DNA of 64,000 nt from Streptomyces sp. WZ-12 (GCF_028898845.1 NZ_CP118574.1:1860001-1924000), one strand, 5' to 3'; shown: positions 25,700-33,905, numbered from the stretch's first letter. Notes: generated by a model from the sequence alone, not told the origin. Numbers and translations: made by a program.

Positions 25700-27081
25700 C
25701 AGCGCCAACGGGTGGCCGCGGCGATCTGGGCCGGCTCCCACTCCGCGAAGTGCGCCTCCTCGGCGCGCCGCACCGCGAGCACCGCGCCGTGCAGCACCTC
25801 CCCCAACGCCTCCCGCAGCGGCGTCGACTTCTCGAACCGGTCGGTGGCCTCGGTGAGCGTGGCGGGCAGCCGGACGATGCCGCGCCGGGCGCGCTCGCGG
25901 ACGCCCAGGATGCCGGGGTCGCCGGTCTGCGGGGCGGGGAGTCGGGCCCCGGTGTCGATGCCGTGCAGCCCGGCGGCGATCACCGCGCCGACGGCGAGGT
26001 AGGGGTTGGCGGCGGCGTCGAAGGTCTTGACCTCGGCGTGTCCGCCGTCGGGGTCGTCGGGCGCGCCGGTGACCAGCCGCAGCGCCGCCTCACGGTTCTC
26101 CACGCCCCAGCACTGGTACACGCCGGCCCAATGGGAGGGCAGCAGCCGCAGGTAACTGGCGGGCGAGGGGCAGCTGATGGCGAGCAGGGCGGGCAGCGCG
26201 TCCAGCACCCCGGCGAGGAACGACGCCGCGTCGGGCGCCAGGGCCCCGTCGGCGCCGGCGGCCCGGTGCAGGCTCGCCCCGTCGCGGCGGAGGCTGAGGT
26301 GGAGGTGAGCGCCGTTGCCCACCTCGCCGGCGACGACGGACGGGGCGAAGGAGGCGCGCAGCCCGTGCCGGGCGGAGACCGCGCGGATCGTCTCGCGGAC
26401 CAGGACCACCTCGTCGGCGGCGCGCACCGGGTCGTGGGGCGCGGTGCTGACCTCGAACTGGCCGGCCGCGTACTCGGGATGGATCTGGAGCACGTCGACG
26501 CCCTGGACGAGCAGCGCCTCGGTGACGTCACGGAGGTAGTCGGAGAGCTCCACGACCCGGGCCATGCCGTAGGCGGGGCCGACGCAGGGGTAGTCGAGCG
26601 CGTCGGCGTCGGCGGCGGGGCCCTGCGGGGCGCGGGCGAGGACCCACTCCGTCTCGAAGCCCATCCGCAGGTCGAGGCCGGCAGCCGCGGCCCGGTCGGC
26701 CATCCGGCGGGCGAACAGCCGCTGGCAGGCCGGGTGCGGCTGCCCGAGCTGGTCGTAGCGGTCGACCGGCGCCCAGGCCCAACCGGGCTGCGCGGCCAGG
26801 GTGGTGAGCCGCTCCAGGTCGGGGAAGAGCCGCAGATCGCCGTCCGGACCGCCGAGGTGGTCAGAGGCGGCGATGGCGTCGTCGGAGGTGAACACGTCGA
26901 AGACCGGCGACATCCCCACGCCCCGCTCGACGACGGCCGTCAACCGCCGGGCCGGCACGGCCTTGGCGCGGGCGATGCCCGCATTGTCCACCCAGGTCAG
27001 CGCGATGTTGCCGACGCCGTCCGCGTCGAGTCGCGCCGCCAACTGGCGGGCGCCCTCGCGCTGTTCCGCCCGCGATCCCAT
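25696..27081 (-). CDS. Glutamine synthetase family protein (gamma-glutamyl-amine ligase type)
   Basis: A 461-aa type-I glutamine-synthetase-fold ligase. Features are the beta-grasp N-terminus (NIALTWVDNAGIARAKAVP), metal-ligand GFETEW, HPEYAAGQFEVS, GNGAHLHLSL, and the C-terminal ANPYLAVGAVIAAG segment. Non-canonical streptomycete paralogues of this group ligate glutamate to polyamines or ethanolamine rather than ammonia; coupling to an amidohydrolase and an exporter fits such a detoxification or assimilation role. The ATG at 27081 has GAGGA seven bases upstream. The phosphatase gene ends only 79 bases before it on the same strand. Confidence 0.88.
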   Translation of the reverse strand: MGSRAEQREGARQLAARLDADGVGNIALTWVDNAGIARAKAVPARRLTAVVERGVGMSPVFDVFTSDDAIAASDHLGGPDGDLRLFPDLERLTTLAAQPGWAWAPVDRYDQLGQPHPACQRLFARRMADRAAAAGLDLRMGFETEWVLARAPQGPAADADALDYPCVGPAYGMARVVELSDYLRDVTEALLVQGVDVLQIHPEYAAGQFEVSTAPHDPVRAADEVVLVRETIRAVSARHGLRASFAPSVVAGEVGNGAHLHLSLRRDGASLHRAAGADGALAPDAASFLAGVLDALPALLAISCPSPASYLRLLPSHWAGVYQCWGVENREAALRLVTGAPDDPDGGHAEVKTFDAAANPYLAVGAVIAAGLHGIDTGARLPAPQTGDPGILGVRERARRGIVRLPATLTEATDRFEKSTPLREALGEVLHGAVLAVRRAEEAHFAEWEPAQIAAATRWRW

Positions 27082-27160
27082 AGAGCAGTCCTCACTTGGC
27101 CGTGCCGATCCCTCGGCGCCCGCGCCCGCTGCGTTCCGGGGGCGGCCAGCGCCTCCCCGG

Positions 27161-29224
27161 TCAGGGGCAGTTGAACTCGCACCATACGCACTTTCCACCG
27201 CCGCGCGGTTCCACTCCCCACACATCCGCCAGCCGGTCGACGAGCAGCAGGCCGCGGCCGGAGACCCCGGACTCGCCCGGTTCGCGGCGGCGCGGCAGAC
27301 TGCTGGCCCCGTCCTCTACCTCCAACCGCAGCCGCCGTTCCACCCCGTGCGGCATCCGGAGGCTGACGACCGCCTCGCCGTCGGTGTGCAGCAGCGCGTT
27401 GGTGATCAGCTCGTCGGCGACCAGTTCGACCTCCTCGGCGCGGTCGCCGGCGCCCCAGGCGCGCACCGCGGCGCGGATCATGTGGCGGGCGGAGGACAGC
27501 GCCGCCGGGTCGGCGGGGGCGACGTGTTGACGGAGGCGGCCCGCCGTGTCGTGCTCGGGCGGCCCGAGTCGACGCAGCAACAGCAGCGCCATGTCGTCCT
27601 CGCCGCGCCGGCCGTCCACCGACTCGCAGAGCCGGTCGGCGAGTTGCTGGACGTCCGACGGCCCGTCGCGGACCTCCCGGGCCAAGTGCGCAAGCCCCGC
27701 GTCCAGATCGGCACCCGGCTCCTCCACCAGGCCGTCCGTGCACAGCACCAGCGTGTCACCCGGCGCGAGGTGCACGGTGGTCACCGGGTAGTCCAGCAGC
27801 CGGAATTCGGAGGAGAGACCCAACGGCAACCCGCCGGCCACCGGCAGCCGCCGACAGATGCCCTCGGCGTGCCGCACCATCGGATCGAGGTGACCGGCCC
27901 GCACGAACCGGGCGGCGCCGGTGGCCAGATCGGCGTCGACGTACGTACAGGTGGCGAAGCGGTCGGTGTCGAGCTCGTTGAGGAACGCGGAGGCGCGGGC
28001 CACCACGGTCGCCGGCGCGTGCCCCTCCGCGGCGTAGGCGCGCAGCACGATCCGCAACTGGCCCATGAGCGCGGCGGCCTGGGTGTCGTGCCCCTGGACG
28101 TCGCCGATGACGGCGGCGACCCGGCCGTCCGGCAGCGGGATCACGTCGTACCAGTCGCCGCCGATGTCCCGGCCCATCCGGGCGGAGCGGTAGCGGACCG
28201 CGATCTGCGCCTCGACGACGCCCGGGATCCGGCGCGGCAACATCGCCTGCTGCAAGCCGGCCGCGATCTCGTGCTCCTGGTCGTAGAGCATCGCCCGGGC
28301 CAGGCTCTGCGCGATGCTGCTGCCCAGCGCGACGAGCACATTGCGCTCCTGGTCGGGGAAGTCGGTCTCGCGCTCGAAGAACAGGCCGATCACCCCGATC
28401 GGACGCCCCTGGGCGATCAGCGGCAGATACGCCCCGGAGCCGACGTTCAACGGCTCGACAGCCGGCCACAGCCGCGGGTAGGCGTCGTGGAACTCGGCGC
28501 GGCTGCCGACGAACCGCGGGGTCAGGGTCCGCACCACCTCGCTCATCGGGAACTCGTCGCCGACCCGGGTGTACTCCAGGTCCGGCACGTAACTGCCCGC
28601 CCGGCCCTCGGAGACCAGCCGGATCCGGCCGGCCTCGACCAGGCCCAGGATGACGTTCTCCGCGCCCAGCCGGCTCAGCCCCTCGTCGCCGGCGAGGACG
28701 CCGATCACCTCGCCGACCGTGCGGGCGTGCGCCAGGGCGGCGGTGGTGCGCTCGACGATGCTGGTGTGCCGCCGGCGCTCCTCGGTGATCGCGATCCGCT
28801 GGGCGGCCTGGGCGTACTCGTCGGTGGCGTCCCGGACCACGCCGATGACCCGGCGGGGACGGCCGGTGGGGTCCCGGCGGATGCTGCCCTGGGCGTGCGT
28901 CCAGCGCAGTGCGCCGTCGCGCAGCCGGACCCGGAAGTAGGCGCCGTAGGAATGGCTGCCGTCCTTGAGCGCCCGGGTCACCAGCGCCTCCAGCCGCGCC
29001 GCCTCGTAGTCGGGCACCCGGCAGCCGAGCGTGGCCGGGCGGTCGTCGTACTCCCCCGGGCGGAGGTCGAAGACCTCCAGCGCGGGCGGGTCCAGATGCA
29101 TCAGCCCGCTGTCGAGGTCCCAGTCGAAGCCGCCCATCCCGTTGAGGGCCAGCATCAGGTCCGGGTGGGCGGGCCAGTCGTCCGGCACCGACACGGTGGG
29201 CCGCTGCGCTCCCCGGTCAGCCAT
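27161..29224 (-). CDS. PAS-GAF-SpoIIE (PP2C) phosphatase with C-terminal ATPase domain
   Basis: A 687-aa regulator from the ATG at 29224 (an ATG at 29242 would add six residues; neither has a strong ribosome site). Order: PAS (about 30-130: NGMGGFDWDLDSGLMHLD), full GAF (about 140-305: HTSIVERTTAALAHARTVGEVI, ENVILGLVEAGRIRLV), SpoIIE PP2C (about 320-530: MGRDIGGDWYDVIPLPDGR, GDVQGHDTQAAALMGQLR, LVLCTDGLVEEPG, GEDDMALLLL), and a GHKL ATPase (about 555-680: ADELITNALLHTD, GRGLLLVDRLADVWG). It shares long identical stretches with the product at 17548, so the two are paralogues. Likely partner-switching control of a sigma factor by light, redox or small-molecule input through PAS/GAF. Confidence 0.9.
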   Translation of the reverse strand: MADRGAQRPTVSVPDDWPAHPDLMLALNGMGGFDWDLDSGLMHLDPPALEVFDLRPGEYDDRPATLGCRVPDYEAARLEALVTRALKDGSHSYGAYFRVRLRDGALRWTHAQGSIRRDPTGRPRRVIGVVRDATDEYAQAAQRIAITEERRRHTSIVERTTAALAHARTVGEVIGVLAGDEGLSRLGAENVILGLVEAGRIRLVSEGRAGSYVPDLEYTRVGDEFPMSEVVRTLTPRFVGSRAEFHDAYPRLWPAVEPLNVGSGAYLPLIAQGRPIGVIGLFFERETDFPDQERNVLVALGSSIAQSLARAMLYDQEHEIAAGLQQAMLPRRIPGVVEAQIAVRYRSARMGRDIGGDWYDVIPLPDGRVAAVIGDVQGHDTQAAALMGQLRIVLRAYAAEGHAPATVVARASAFLNELDTDRFATCTYVDADLATGAARFVRAGHLDPMVRHAEGICRRLPVAGGLPLGLSSEFRLLDYPVTTVHLAPGDTLVLCTDGLVEEPGADLDAGLAHLAREVRDGPSDVQQLADRLCESVDGRRGEDDMALLLLRRLGPPEHDTAGRLRQHVAPADPAALSSARHMIRAAVRAWGAGDRAEEVELVADELITNALLHTDGEAVVSLRMPHGVERRLRLEVEDGASSLPRRREPGESGVSGRGLLLVDRLADVWGVEPRGGGKCVWCEFNCP

Positions 29225-29392
29225 GCCGTCACTTTGCCACATTCACCCGTATTGCGGCTTGTCCAGTGCCCCGGACGCAGCCCGCCGCACCCCACCCACC
29301 CCATCACTGACTCAAGCATCAGCAATCCCGCAACACCCTCCCTCATACCCACACAGACCAGCAGCTTCCCGCCTCCCGCCCTCTCGCATCCG

Positions 29393-29421
29393 TTGCGATG
29401 TTCTCAACACCCTGTTAGCGT
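29393..29421 (+). promoter_or_regulatory. Predicted promoter of the XRE-TetR gene (leaderless)
   Basis: TTGCGA at 29393-29398 and TAGCGT at 29416-29421 are separated by exactly 17 bases. The ATG starts eight bases after the -10, so transcription would begin at or next to the start codon. No ribosome site is present, which fits a leaderless mRNA. Confidence 0.55.
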
Positions 29422-29429
29422 CCCCGGCC

Positions 29430-30449
29430 ATGGACGCAGACCCCGGCGGCCGGATCGCCGACGACACCGGACAGGTCACCGACCGCGTCCGGCAGGTGAT
29501 CGCCAGGCTCGGTTGCAGCCACCGCGAGTTCGCCCGACGGATCGTGATGGACCCCTCCAAGCTCTCCAGATCGCTGGGCGGCACCCGGCGCTTCGCCCTC
29601 GCCGAGATCGTCCGGATCGCCGACATCGGCGGGGTCGACACCGGCTGGCTGCTCGGCGCCCCGGAACGCCCCGCGGCACCGCCCGGGCGCGGCCCGGCCC
29701 CGGTCCCCGAAGGCGGCCGCCCGCTACAGATCGTCCGGGAGACCGTCCGGCTGATCGCCGAACACGGCTTCCACGCCGTACGGGTCGCCGACATCGCCGC
29801 CGCCTGCGGCACCAGCACGGCCGCCGTCCACTACCACTTCCCCGGCCGCGACGAACTGCTGGAGGCGGCCGTCCGCTGGTGCATGGACGAGGACACCGAC
29901 CGCCGCGCGGCCGGACTGGCGAAGGCCCCCGACGCCCGCGCCGAACTGCTGCACCTGATCGCCCTCCAGACCCCGCGCACCGCACAACAGCGCCGCCAGT
30001 GGCTGGTCTGGCTCGACCTGTGGGCCCAGGCCGCCCGCGACACCGCCGTGGGACGCCTCCACGAGCACTACTACCGGCAGTGGCGCACCACCGTCGCCGA
30101 CGTCCTCCGCCGCGGCATCGACCAGGGCGTCTTCCGCCCCGTCGACCCCGACGTCACCGCCCTCCGCCTCACCGCGCTCATCGACGGCCTGGCCACCCAG
30201 GTCCTGGCCACCGCCCCGGACAGCACCACCCCGGGCACCATGCATGCCGCGCTGTTGGCTTTCGTGGACAACGAGTTGGGGTGTGGCGGGAAGGGCGAGG
30301 CCGTCGACTCCGAGGGGGACGACTCCGCGACCACCGACGCCGACGCCCCCACTGCCGACGACACCGCTGCCGACGACACCGCTGCCAACGACACCGCTTC
30401 CGACAGCGCTGCCACCGACTCCCCTTCCGCTGCCCGACGACGTGCATGA
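29430..30449 (+). CDS. XRE-TetR fused transcriptional regulator
   Basis: A 339-aa protein with two DNA-binding modules. Residues about 15-76 form a Cro/CI-type helix-turn-helix (LGCSHREFARRIVMDPSKLSRSLGG). Residues about 97-143 form a TetR helix-turn-helix (IAEHGFHAVRVADIAAACGTSTAAVHYHFPGRDEL), followed by a TetR ligand/dimer domain to about residue 285. The C-terminal tail is acidic and made of near-perfect 15-bp repeats (ADDTA units, 30354-30398). It lies upstream and in the same direction as the carnitine genes, separated by a hairpin at 30522-30542, and probably controls them. Carnitine or an acyl derivative as ligand is inference. Confidence 0.85.
   Translation: MDADPGGRIADDTGQVTDRVRQVIARLGCSHREFARRIVMDPSKLSRSLGGTRRFALAEIVRIADIGGVDTGWLLGAPERPAAPPGRGPAPVPEGGRPLQIVRETVRLIAEHGFHAVRVADIAAACGTSTAAVHYHFPGRDELLEAAVRWCMDEDTDRRAAGLAKAPDARAELLHLIALQTPRTAQQRRQWLVWLDLWAQAARDTAVGRLHEHYYRQWRTTVADVLRRGIDQGVFRPVDPDVTALRLTALIDGLATQVLATAPDSTTPGTMHAALLAFVDNELGCGGKGEAVDSEGDDSATTDADAPTADDTAADDTAANDTASDSAATDSPSAARRRA
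30354..30398 (+). repeat. Three tandem 15-bp repeats in the XRE-TetR tail
   Basis: GCCGACGACACCGCT occurs twice, then once with one substitution (AAC for GAC), with a degenerate copy after it. They encode ADDTA-like units in the acidic C-terminal tail. Confidence 0.8.
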
Positions 30450-30521
30450 CGCCCCGACGACGTGCCTGACGCTGCCGCCGGGGCGGGCCGGCTGCGGGCC
30501 AGCTACGAGCCGGGCAATCGG

Positions 30522-30542
30522 ACGGCGCCCGTCGGGCGCCGT
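30522..30542 (+). terminator. Hairpin after the XRE-TetR gene
   Basis: Perfect 9-bp stem (ACGGCGCCC / GGGCGCCGT) with a 3-base loop between the regulator and the carnitine genes. It is short and lacks a T-run, so it may be partial. Confidence 0.5.
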
Positions 30543-30631
30543 GGCGTCCGGGCCCCTCACCCCAGCCACACCCCGGGGAATCACCAACCACCCCCTCGCC
30601 CCTCACCCGCCCCTCCTACCGAAGGGATCCC

Positions 30632-31531
30632 ATGACCACCGCCCCCACCAACGAGGTCATCATCACCTGCGCCCTGACCGGCGCCGGTGACACCGTCCGC
30701 CGCTCCCCGCACGTCCCCGTGACGCCCGAGCAGATCGCCCGGTCCGCGGTCGAGGCGGCCACCGCGGGCGCCGCGGTGGTGCACATCCACGTGCGCGACC
30801 CCGAGACCGGCGAACCGTCCCGCGACCCCCGCCTCTACGCCGAGGTCGTCGACCGCATCAAACAGACCGGCACGGACGTCGTCATCAACCTCACCGCCGG
30901 CATGGGCGGCGACCTGGTCATCGACCCCGAGCGCCCGCTCACCCAGCTCCCCGGCACCGACCTGGTCAGCGGCCTCGAACGCCTTCCGCACGTCGAGGAC
31001 CTGCTCCCCGACATCTGCACCCTGGACTGCGGCTCCCTCAACTTCGGCGACGGCTCCACGCTCTACGTCTCCACCCCCGACATGCTGCGCGCCGGAGCCA
31101 AGCGGATCCAGGAACTCGGCGTCCGGCCGGAGTTGGAGATCTTCGACACCGGCCAGCTCTGGTTCGCCAAGCAGTTGCTCGCCGAAGGTCTGCTGGACGA
31201 CCCCACCGTCTTCCAGTTGTGCATGGGCATACCGTGGGGCGCCCCGGCCGACCCCGGCGTCCTCCAGTCGATGGTGCACATGCTGCCCGAGGGCGCCGAG
31301 TGGGCCAGCTTCGCGCTCGGCCGGATGCAGATGCCGTGGGTCGCCCAGTCGATCCTGCTCGGCGGCAACGTCCGCGTCGGCCTGGAGGACAACCTCTACC
31401 TCAGCCGCGGCGTCAAGGCCACCAACGCCCAACTCGTCGAACGCGCCGTCCAGATCACCGAACTCCTCGGCGCGACCGTCGCCACCCCGGACCAGGCCCG
31501 CACCCGCCTGGGCCTGAAGCCCCGCGGCTAA
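30632..31531 (+). CDS. Beta-keto acid cleavage enzyme (BKACE/DUF849), probable 3-dehydrocarnitine cleavage
   Basis: A 299-aa TIM-barrel enzyme of the BKACE family: [69 protein letters not shown]. The histidine pair in HIHVRD binds the zinc. BKACEs condense a beta-keto acid with acetyl-CoA to give acetoacetate and a new CoA ester. Beside an L-carnitine dehydrogenase and a thioesterase, the expected reaction is 3-dehydrocarnitine plus acetyl-CoA to betainyl-CoA plus acetoacetate. The start at 30632 follows GAAGGGATCCC. This is the first enzyme gene of the operon. Confidence 0.9.
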   Translation: MTTAPTNEVIITCALTGAGDTVRRSPHVPVTPEQIARSAVEAATAGAAVVHIHVRDPETGEPSRDPRLYAEVVDRIKQTGTDVVINLTAGMGGDLVIDPERPLTQLPGTDLVSGLERLPHVEDLLPDICTLDCGSLNFGDGSTLYVSTPDMLRAGAKRIQELGVRPELEIFDTGQLWFAKQLLAEGLLDDPTVFQLCMGIPWGAPADPGVLQSMVHMLPEGAEWASFALGRMQMPWVAQSILLGGNVRVGLEDNLYLSRGVKATNAQLVERAVQITELLGATVATPDQARTRLGLKPRG

Positions 31532-31678
31532 CGCACGCACACGGAGGCACCAACGGGCGGGCGCCACACAACCCCACGGTGACGAGCGGACCGACACCAC
31601 ACCTGTCCGCCCGTCACCACTCGCCCCACCACCATCAGCCACTTCACGCCCCGCGCCCCACGCACTTCGCATACCGCA

Positions 31679-31703
31679 CCCTCCCCTCCCCTCCCCTCCC
31701 CTC
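31679..31703. repeat. (CCCCT)n tract, G-quadruplex-capable on the minus strand
   Basis: Four perfect CCCCT units (31683-31702) preceded by a C3 run. The complementary strand carries four G4 runs separated by single A residues. It lies about 35-60 bases upstream of the carnitine dehydrogenase start, with AGGAGG between. Confidence 0.85.
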
Positions 31704-31737
31704 ACAACTTTCCGCATTCCGCGCAGGAGGCAGCCCC

Positions 31738-33057
31738 ATGCCCTACACCCCCTCCACCACCCCCGAAGCCGCACGTCGGGTGGCGTGCATCGGCGCCGGC
31801 GTCATAGGCGGCGGCTGGGTCGCCCACTTCCTCGCCCGCGGCTACGACGTCACCGCCTGGGACCCCGCCGACGACGCCGAGGAGAAGCTGCGCCGCCTGG
31901 TCTCCGCCGCCTGGCCCGCCCTGGAACAACTGGGGCTCGCCGAGGGCGCGTCCCAGGACCGGCTGACGGTCGTCCCGACCCTCGCCGAGGCCGTCGCCGA
32001 CGCCCACTTCGTCCAGGAAAGCGCCCCGGAGAAGCTGGAGTTGAAGCGCTCGCTCCTCGCCGAACTGGACGCCGCCACGCCCCCCGGCGTGGTCATCGCC
32101 TCCTCCACCTCCGGCTACCCGATGACCGACATGCAGACCGAGGCGGCCGACCCGTCCCGCCTCGTCGTCGGCCACCCCTTCAACCCGCCGTACCTGATCC
32201 CGCTGGTGGAGGTGGTCGGCGGCACCCACACCGCCCCTGAGGCCGTGACCTGGGCATCCCGCTTCTACGACCTCGCCGGCAAGTCGGTCATCACCATGGA
32301 CCGCGAACTCCCCGGCTTCATCGCCAACCGCCTGCAGGAGGCACTGTGGCGCGAGGCGCTGCACATGGTCGCCAACGGCGAGGCCACGGTCGAGGACATC
32401 GACGCCTCGATCACCGAAGGCCCGGGCCTACGTTGGGCGTTCATGGGTCCCTGTCTCACCTTCGCACTGGCCGGCGGCGAGGGCGGCATGGCCCACATGC
32501 TCGACCACTTCGGGCCCTCCCTGAAGTCCCCGTGGACCCGCCTGGAGGCCCCCGAGCTGGACCGGGAACTCCGTGACGCCATGGTCGACGGCTGCGCCAC
32601 CGCCGCCGGCGACCGCACCTACGCCGACCTGGTAGCCGAACGCGACCAGGGCGTCATCAACGTCCTCCGCGCCACCGGCCGCCTCCCCCACCAAGCCCCC
32701 CGCCCCACCACCCACCCCAACAACCACGCCACCCACAACAGTTCCGACGGTGCCACCGGCTCCCATGACTCCGACGGCTCCAACGGCCACGCTGGCCTCG
32801 ACGCTCATGCCGCACCCAGCAGCCACACCGGCCTTGGCATCCACGCCGTACCCGACAGCCATGCTGTCCTCGGCATCCACGCCGTACCCAGCAGCCACGC
32901 CGGCCTCGACACCCACGCCGCACCCAGCAGCCACATCAGCCTCGACACCCACGCCGTACCCAACGGCCATGCCGACCCCGCTGCCCACACTGCCCCCGCC
33001 GTCCGCACCGAGCCCGATAACCAGACGGGCCCCAACACGCCTGGGAGCCCGGTCTGA
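31738..33057 (+). CDS. L-carnitine dehydrogenase with C-terminal 12-aa repeat tail
   Basis: A 439-aa protein whose first 320 residues match 3-hydroxyacyl-CoA-dehydrogenase-fold L-carnitine dehydrogenases: CIGAGVIGGGWVAHFLARGYDVTAWD (NAD site), VQESAPEKLELKR, SSTSGYPMTDMQ, GHPFNPPYLIPLVEVVGG, DRELPGFIANRLQEALWREALHMV. It would oxidise L-carnitine to 3-dehydrocarnitine for the upstream BKACE. After residue about 325 the sequence becomes low complexity; residues 353-424 are tandem 12-residue units (GLDAHAAPSSHT type) encoded by 36-bp DNA repeats. The normal family length is about 320, so the tail is extra. AGGAGG precedes the ATG. The stop overlaps the next start (TGATG). Confidence 0.88.
   Translation: MPYTPSTTPEAARRVACIGAGVIGGGWVAHFLARGYDVTAWDPADDAEEKLRRLVSAAWPALEQLGLAEGASQDRLTVVPTLAEAVADAHFVQESAPEKLELKRSLLAELDAATPPGVVIASSTSGYPMTDMQTEAADPSRLVVGHPFNPPYLIPLVEVVGGTHTAPEAVTWASRFYDLAGKSVITMDRELPGFIANRLQEALWREALHMVANGEATVEDIDASITEGPGLRWAFMGPCLTFALAGGEGGMAHMLDHFGPSLKSPWTRLEAPELDRELRDAMVDGCATAAGDRTYADLVAERDQGVINVLRATGRLPHQAPRPTTHPNNHATHNSSDGATGSHDSDGSNGHAGLDAHAAPSSHTGLGIHAVPDSHAVLGIHAVPSSHAGLDTHAAPSSHISLDTHAVPNGHADPAAHTAPAVRTEPDNQTGPNTPGSPV
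32794..33009 (+). repeat. 36-bp tandem repeat (about six units) inside the carnitine dehydrogenase 3' end
   Basis: Units at 32794, 32830, 32866, 32902 and 32938 are similar 36-mers, with a degenerate sixth at 32974. Each encodes 12 residues with His at positions 5 and 11 (or 10-11) and Pro at 8. Unit length is a multiple of three, so changes in copy number keep the frame. Confidence 0.9.
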
Positions 33058-33595
33058 TGAGCACCGCACCAACCACCTCCGGTGGGGCCCCCTCCCCCCT
33101 CCCCCACCCCCCCCCGCCCCCCGCCCCTCTCTCCCGCTTTTCCGGCAGGCCGTCCAGGACGAGTGGATTGACTACAACGGCCACCTCAGCGAGGCGTACT
33201 ACGTCCTGGCCTTCGGCTTCGCCACCGACGCCCTGATGGACGCGATCGGCCTCGACTCCGACTACCGCGCACGCACGGGCTGCTCGCTCTACACCGTCGA
33301 GGCTCACGTCCGCTATCTCGACGAGGTCCCCCGCGGCAGCCAACTGGCCGTCCGCACCACGGTGTTGGGCGTGGCCGCGAAGAAGCTCCGCCTACTCCAC
33401 GAGATGTACCGTTGCGCTCCCTCCGGTGCTCCCTCCGGCGACCCCGTGGCCACCGAGGAACTCTTCGCCCTCCATGTGGATCAGGACCAGGGGCATGCCG
33501 TCCCGTTCCCCGACGCCACCCTTGACCGGCTCGCGGCCCTCACCACTCCGGCCCCGGACTGGGCCGGCCACGGTATCCGCCCGGTCGGCACCTGA
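33057..33595 (+). CDS. Betainyl-CoA thioesterase-like gene with a frame break at a C9 tract
   Basis: The coupled ATG at 33057 (overlapping the upstream TGA, with GGGAG about ten bases before it) opens one frame. The conserved hotdog thioesterase sequence (QDEWIDYNGHLSEAYYVLAFGFATDALMD, YTVEAHVRYLDEVPRGS, ATEELFALHVD) is in the -1 frame from about 33134. The intervening DNA holds C-rich runs, including nine Cs at 33107-33115. Adding one C, or a -1 ribosomal slip, would join the two into a thioesterase of about 180 aa. The conserved frame has no ATG, GTG or TTG of its own near the domain start. Possible causes: base-calling error, phase variation, programmed frameshift or a new pseudogene. In the pathway it would release glycine betaine from betainyl-CoA. 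Confidence 0.7.
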
Positions 33596-33742
33596 TCACC
33601 AGGAGCCCGCGCCCCGCACCCCCACCGACGGCGGCCACCGACCGGCCCCGAAGGGCACGGCGCCGGCGGCGCCCGCCGCACCGACACCGGTGAGCGCCGC
33701 TCCACACCCGCGACACTCCAGCAGCAATCCGTCACGGAGAGC

Positions 33743-33774
33743 GCACCGGGGCTCCTGCACCAGCCCCGGTGCGG
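33743..33774 (+). terminator. Terminator of the carnitine operon
   Basis: Perfect 12-bp stem (CGCACCGGGGCT / AGCCCCGGTGCG) with an 8-base loop, about 150 bases after the thioesterase stop. Confidence 0.75.
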
Positions 33775-33905
33775 ACTCACGTCCGCACTCGCACTCCCGC
33801 CCCTAGCCATACTCGCGCCCTTACGCGCACCCACCCTCACGCCCCACTTCACGTCCAGATTCACATTCCGGTTCACGTCCAGATCCCTTCCCTTAGATCT
33901 CTTTC

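Noticed and set aside
28141..29000. Rightward frames opposite the second SpoIIE phosphatase
   Set aside because: They mirror the sense gene and lack start signals; typical antisense shadows.
31219..31737. Upstream extension of the carnitine dehydrogenase frame
   Set aside because: It overlaps the BKACE gene and the CCCCT tract; AGGAGG and family N-terminus fix the start at 31738.
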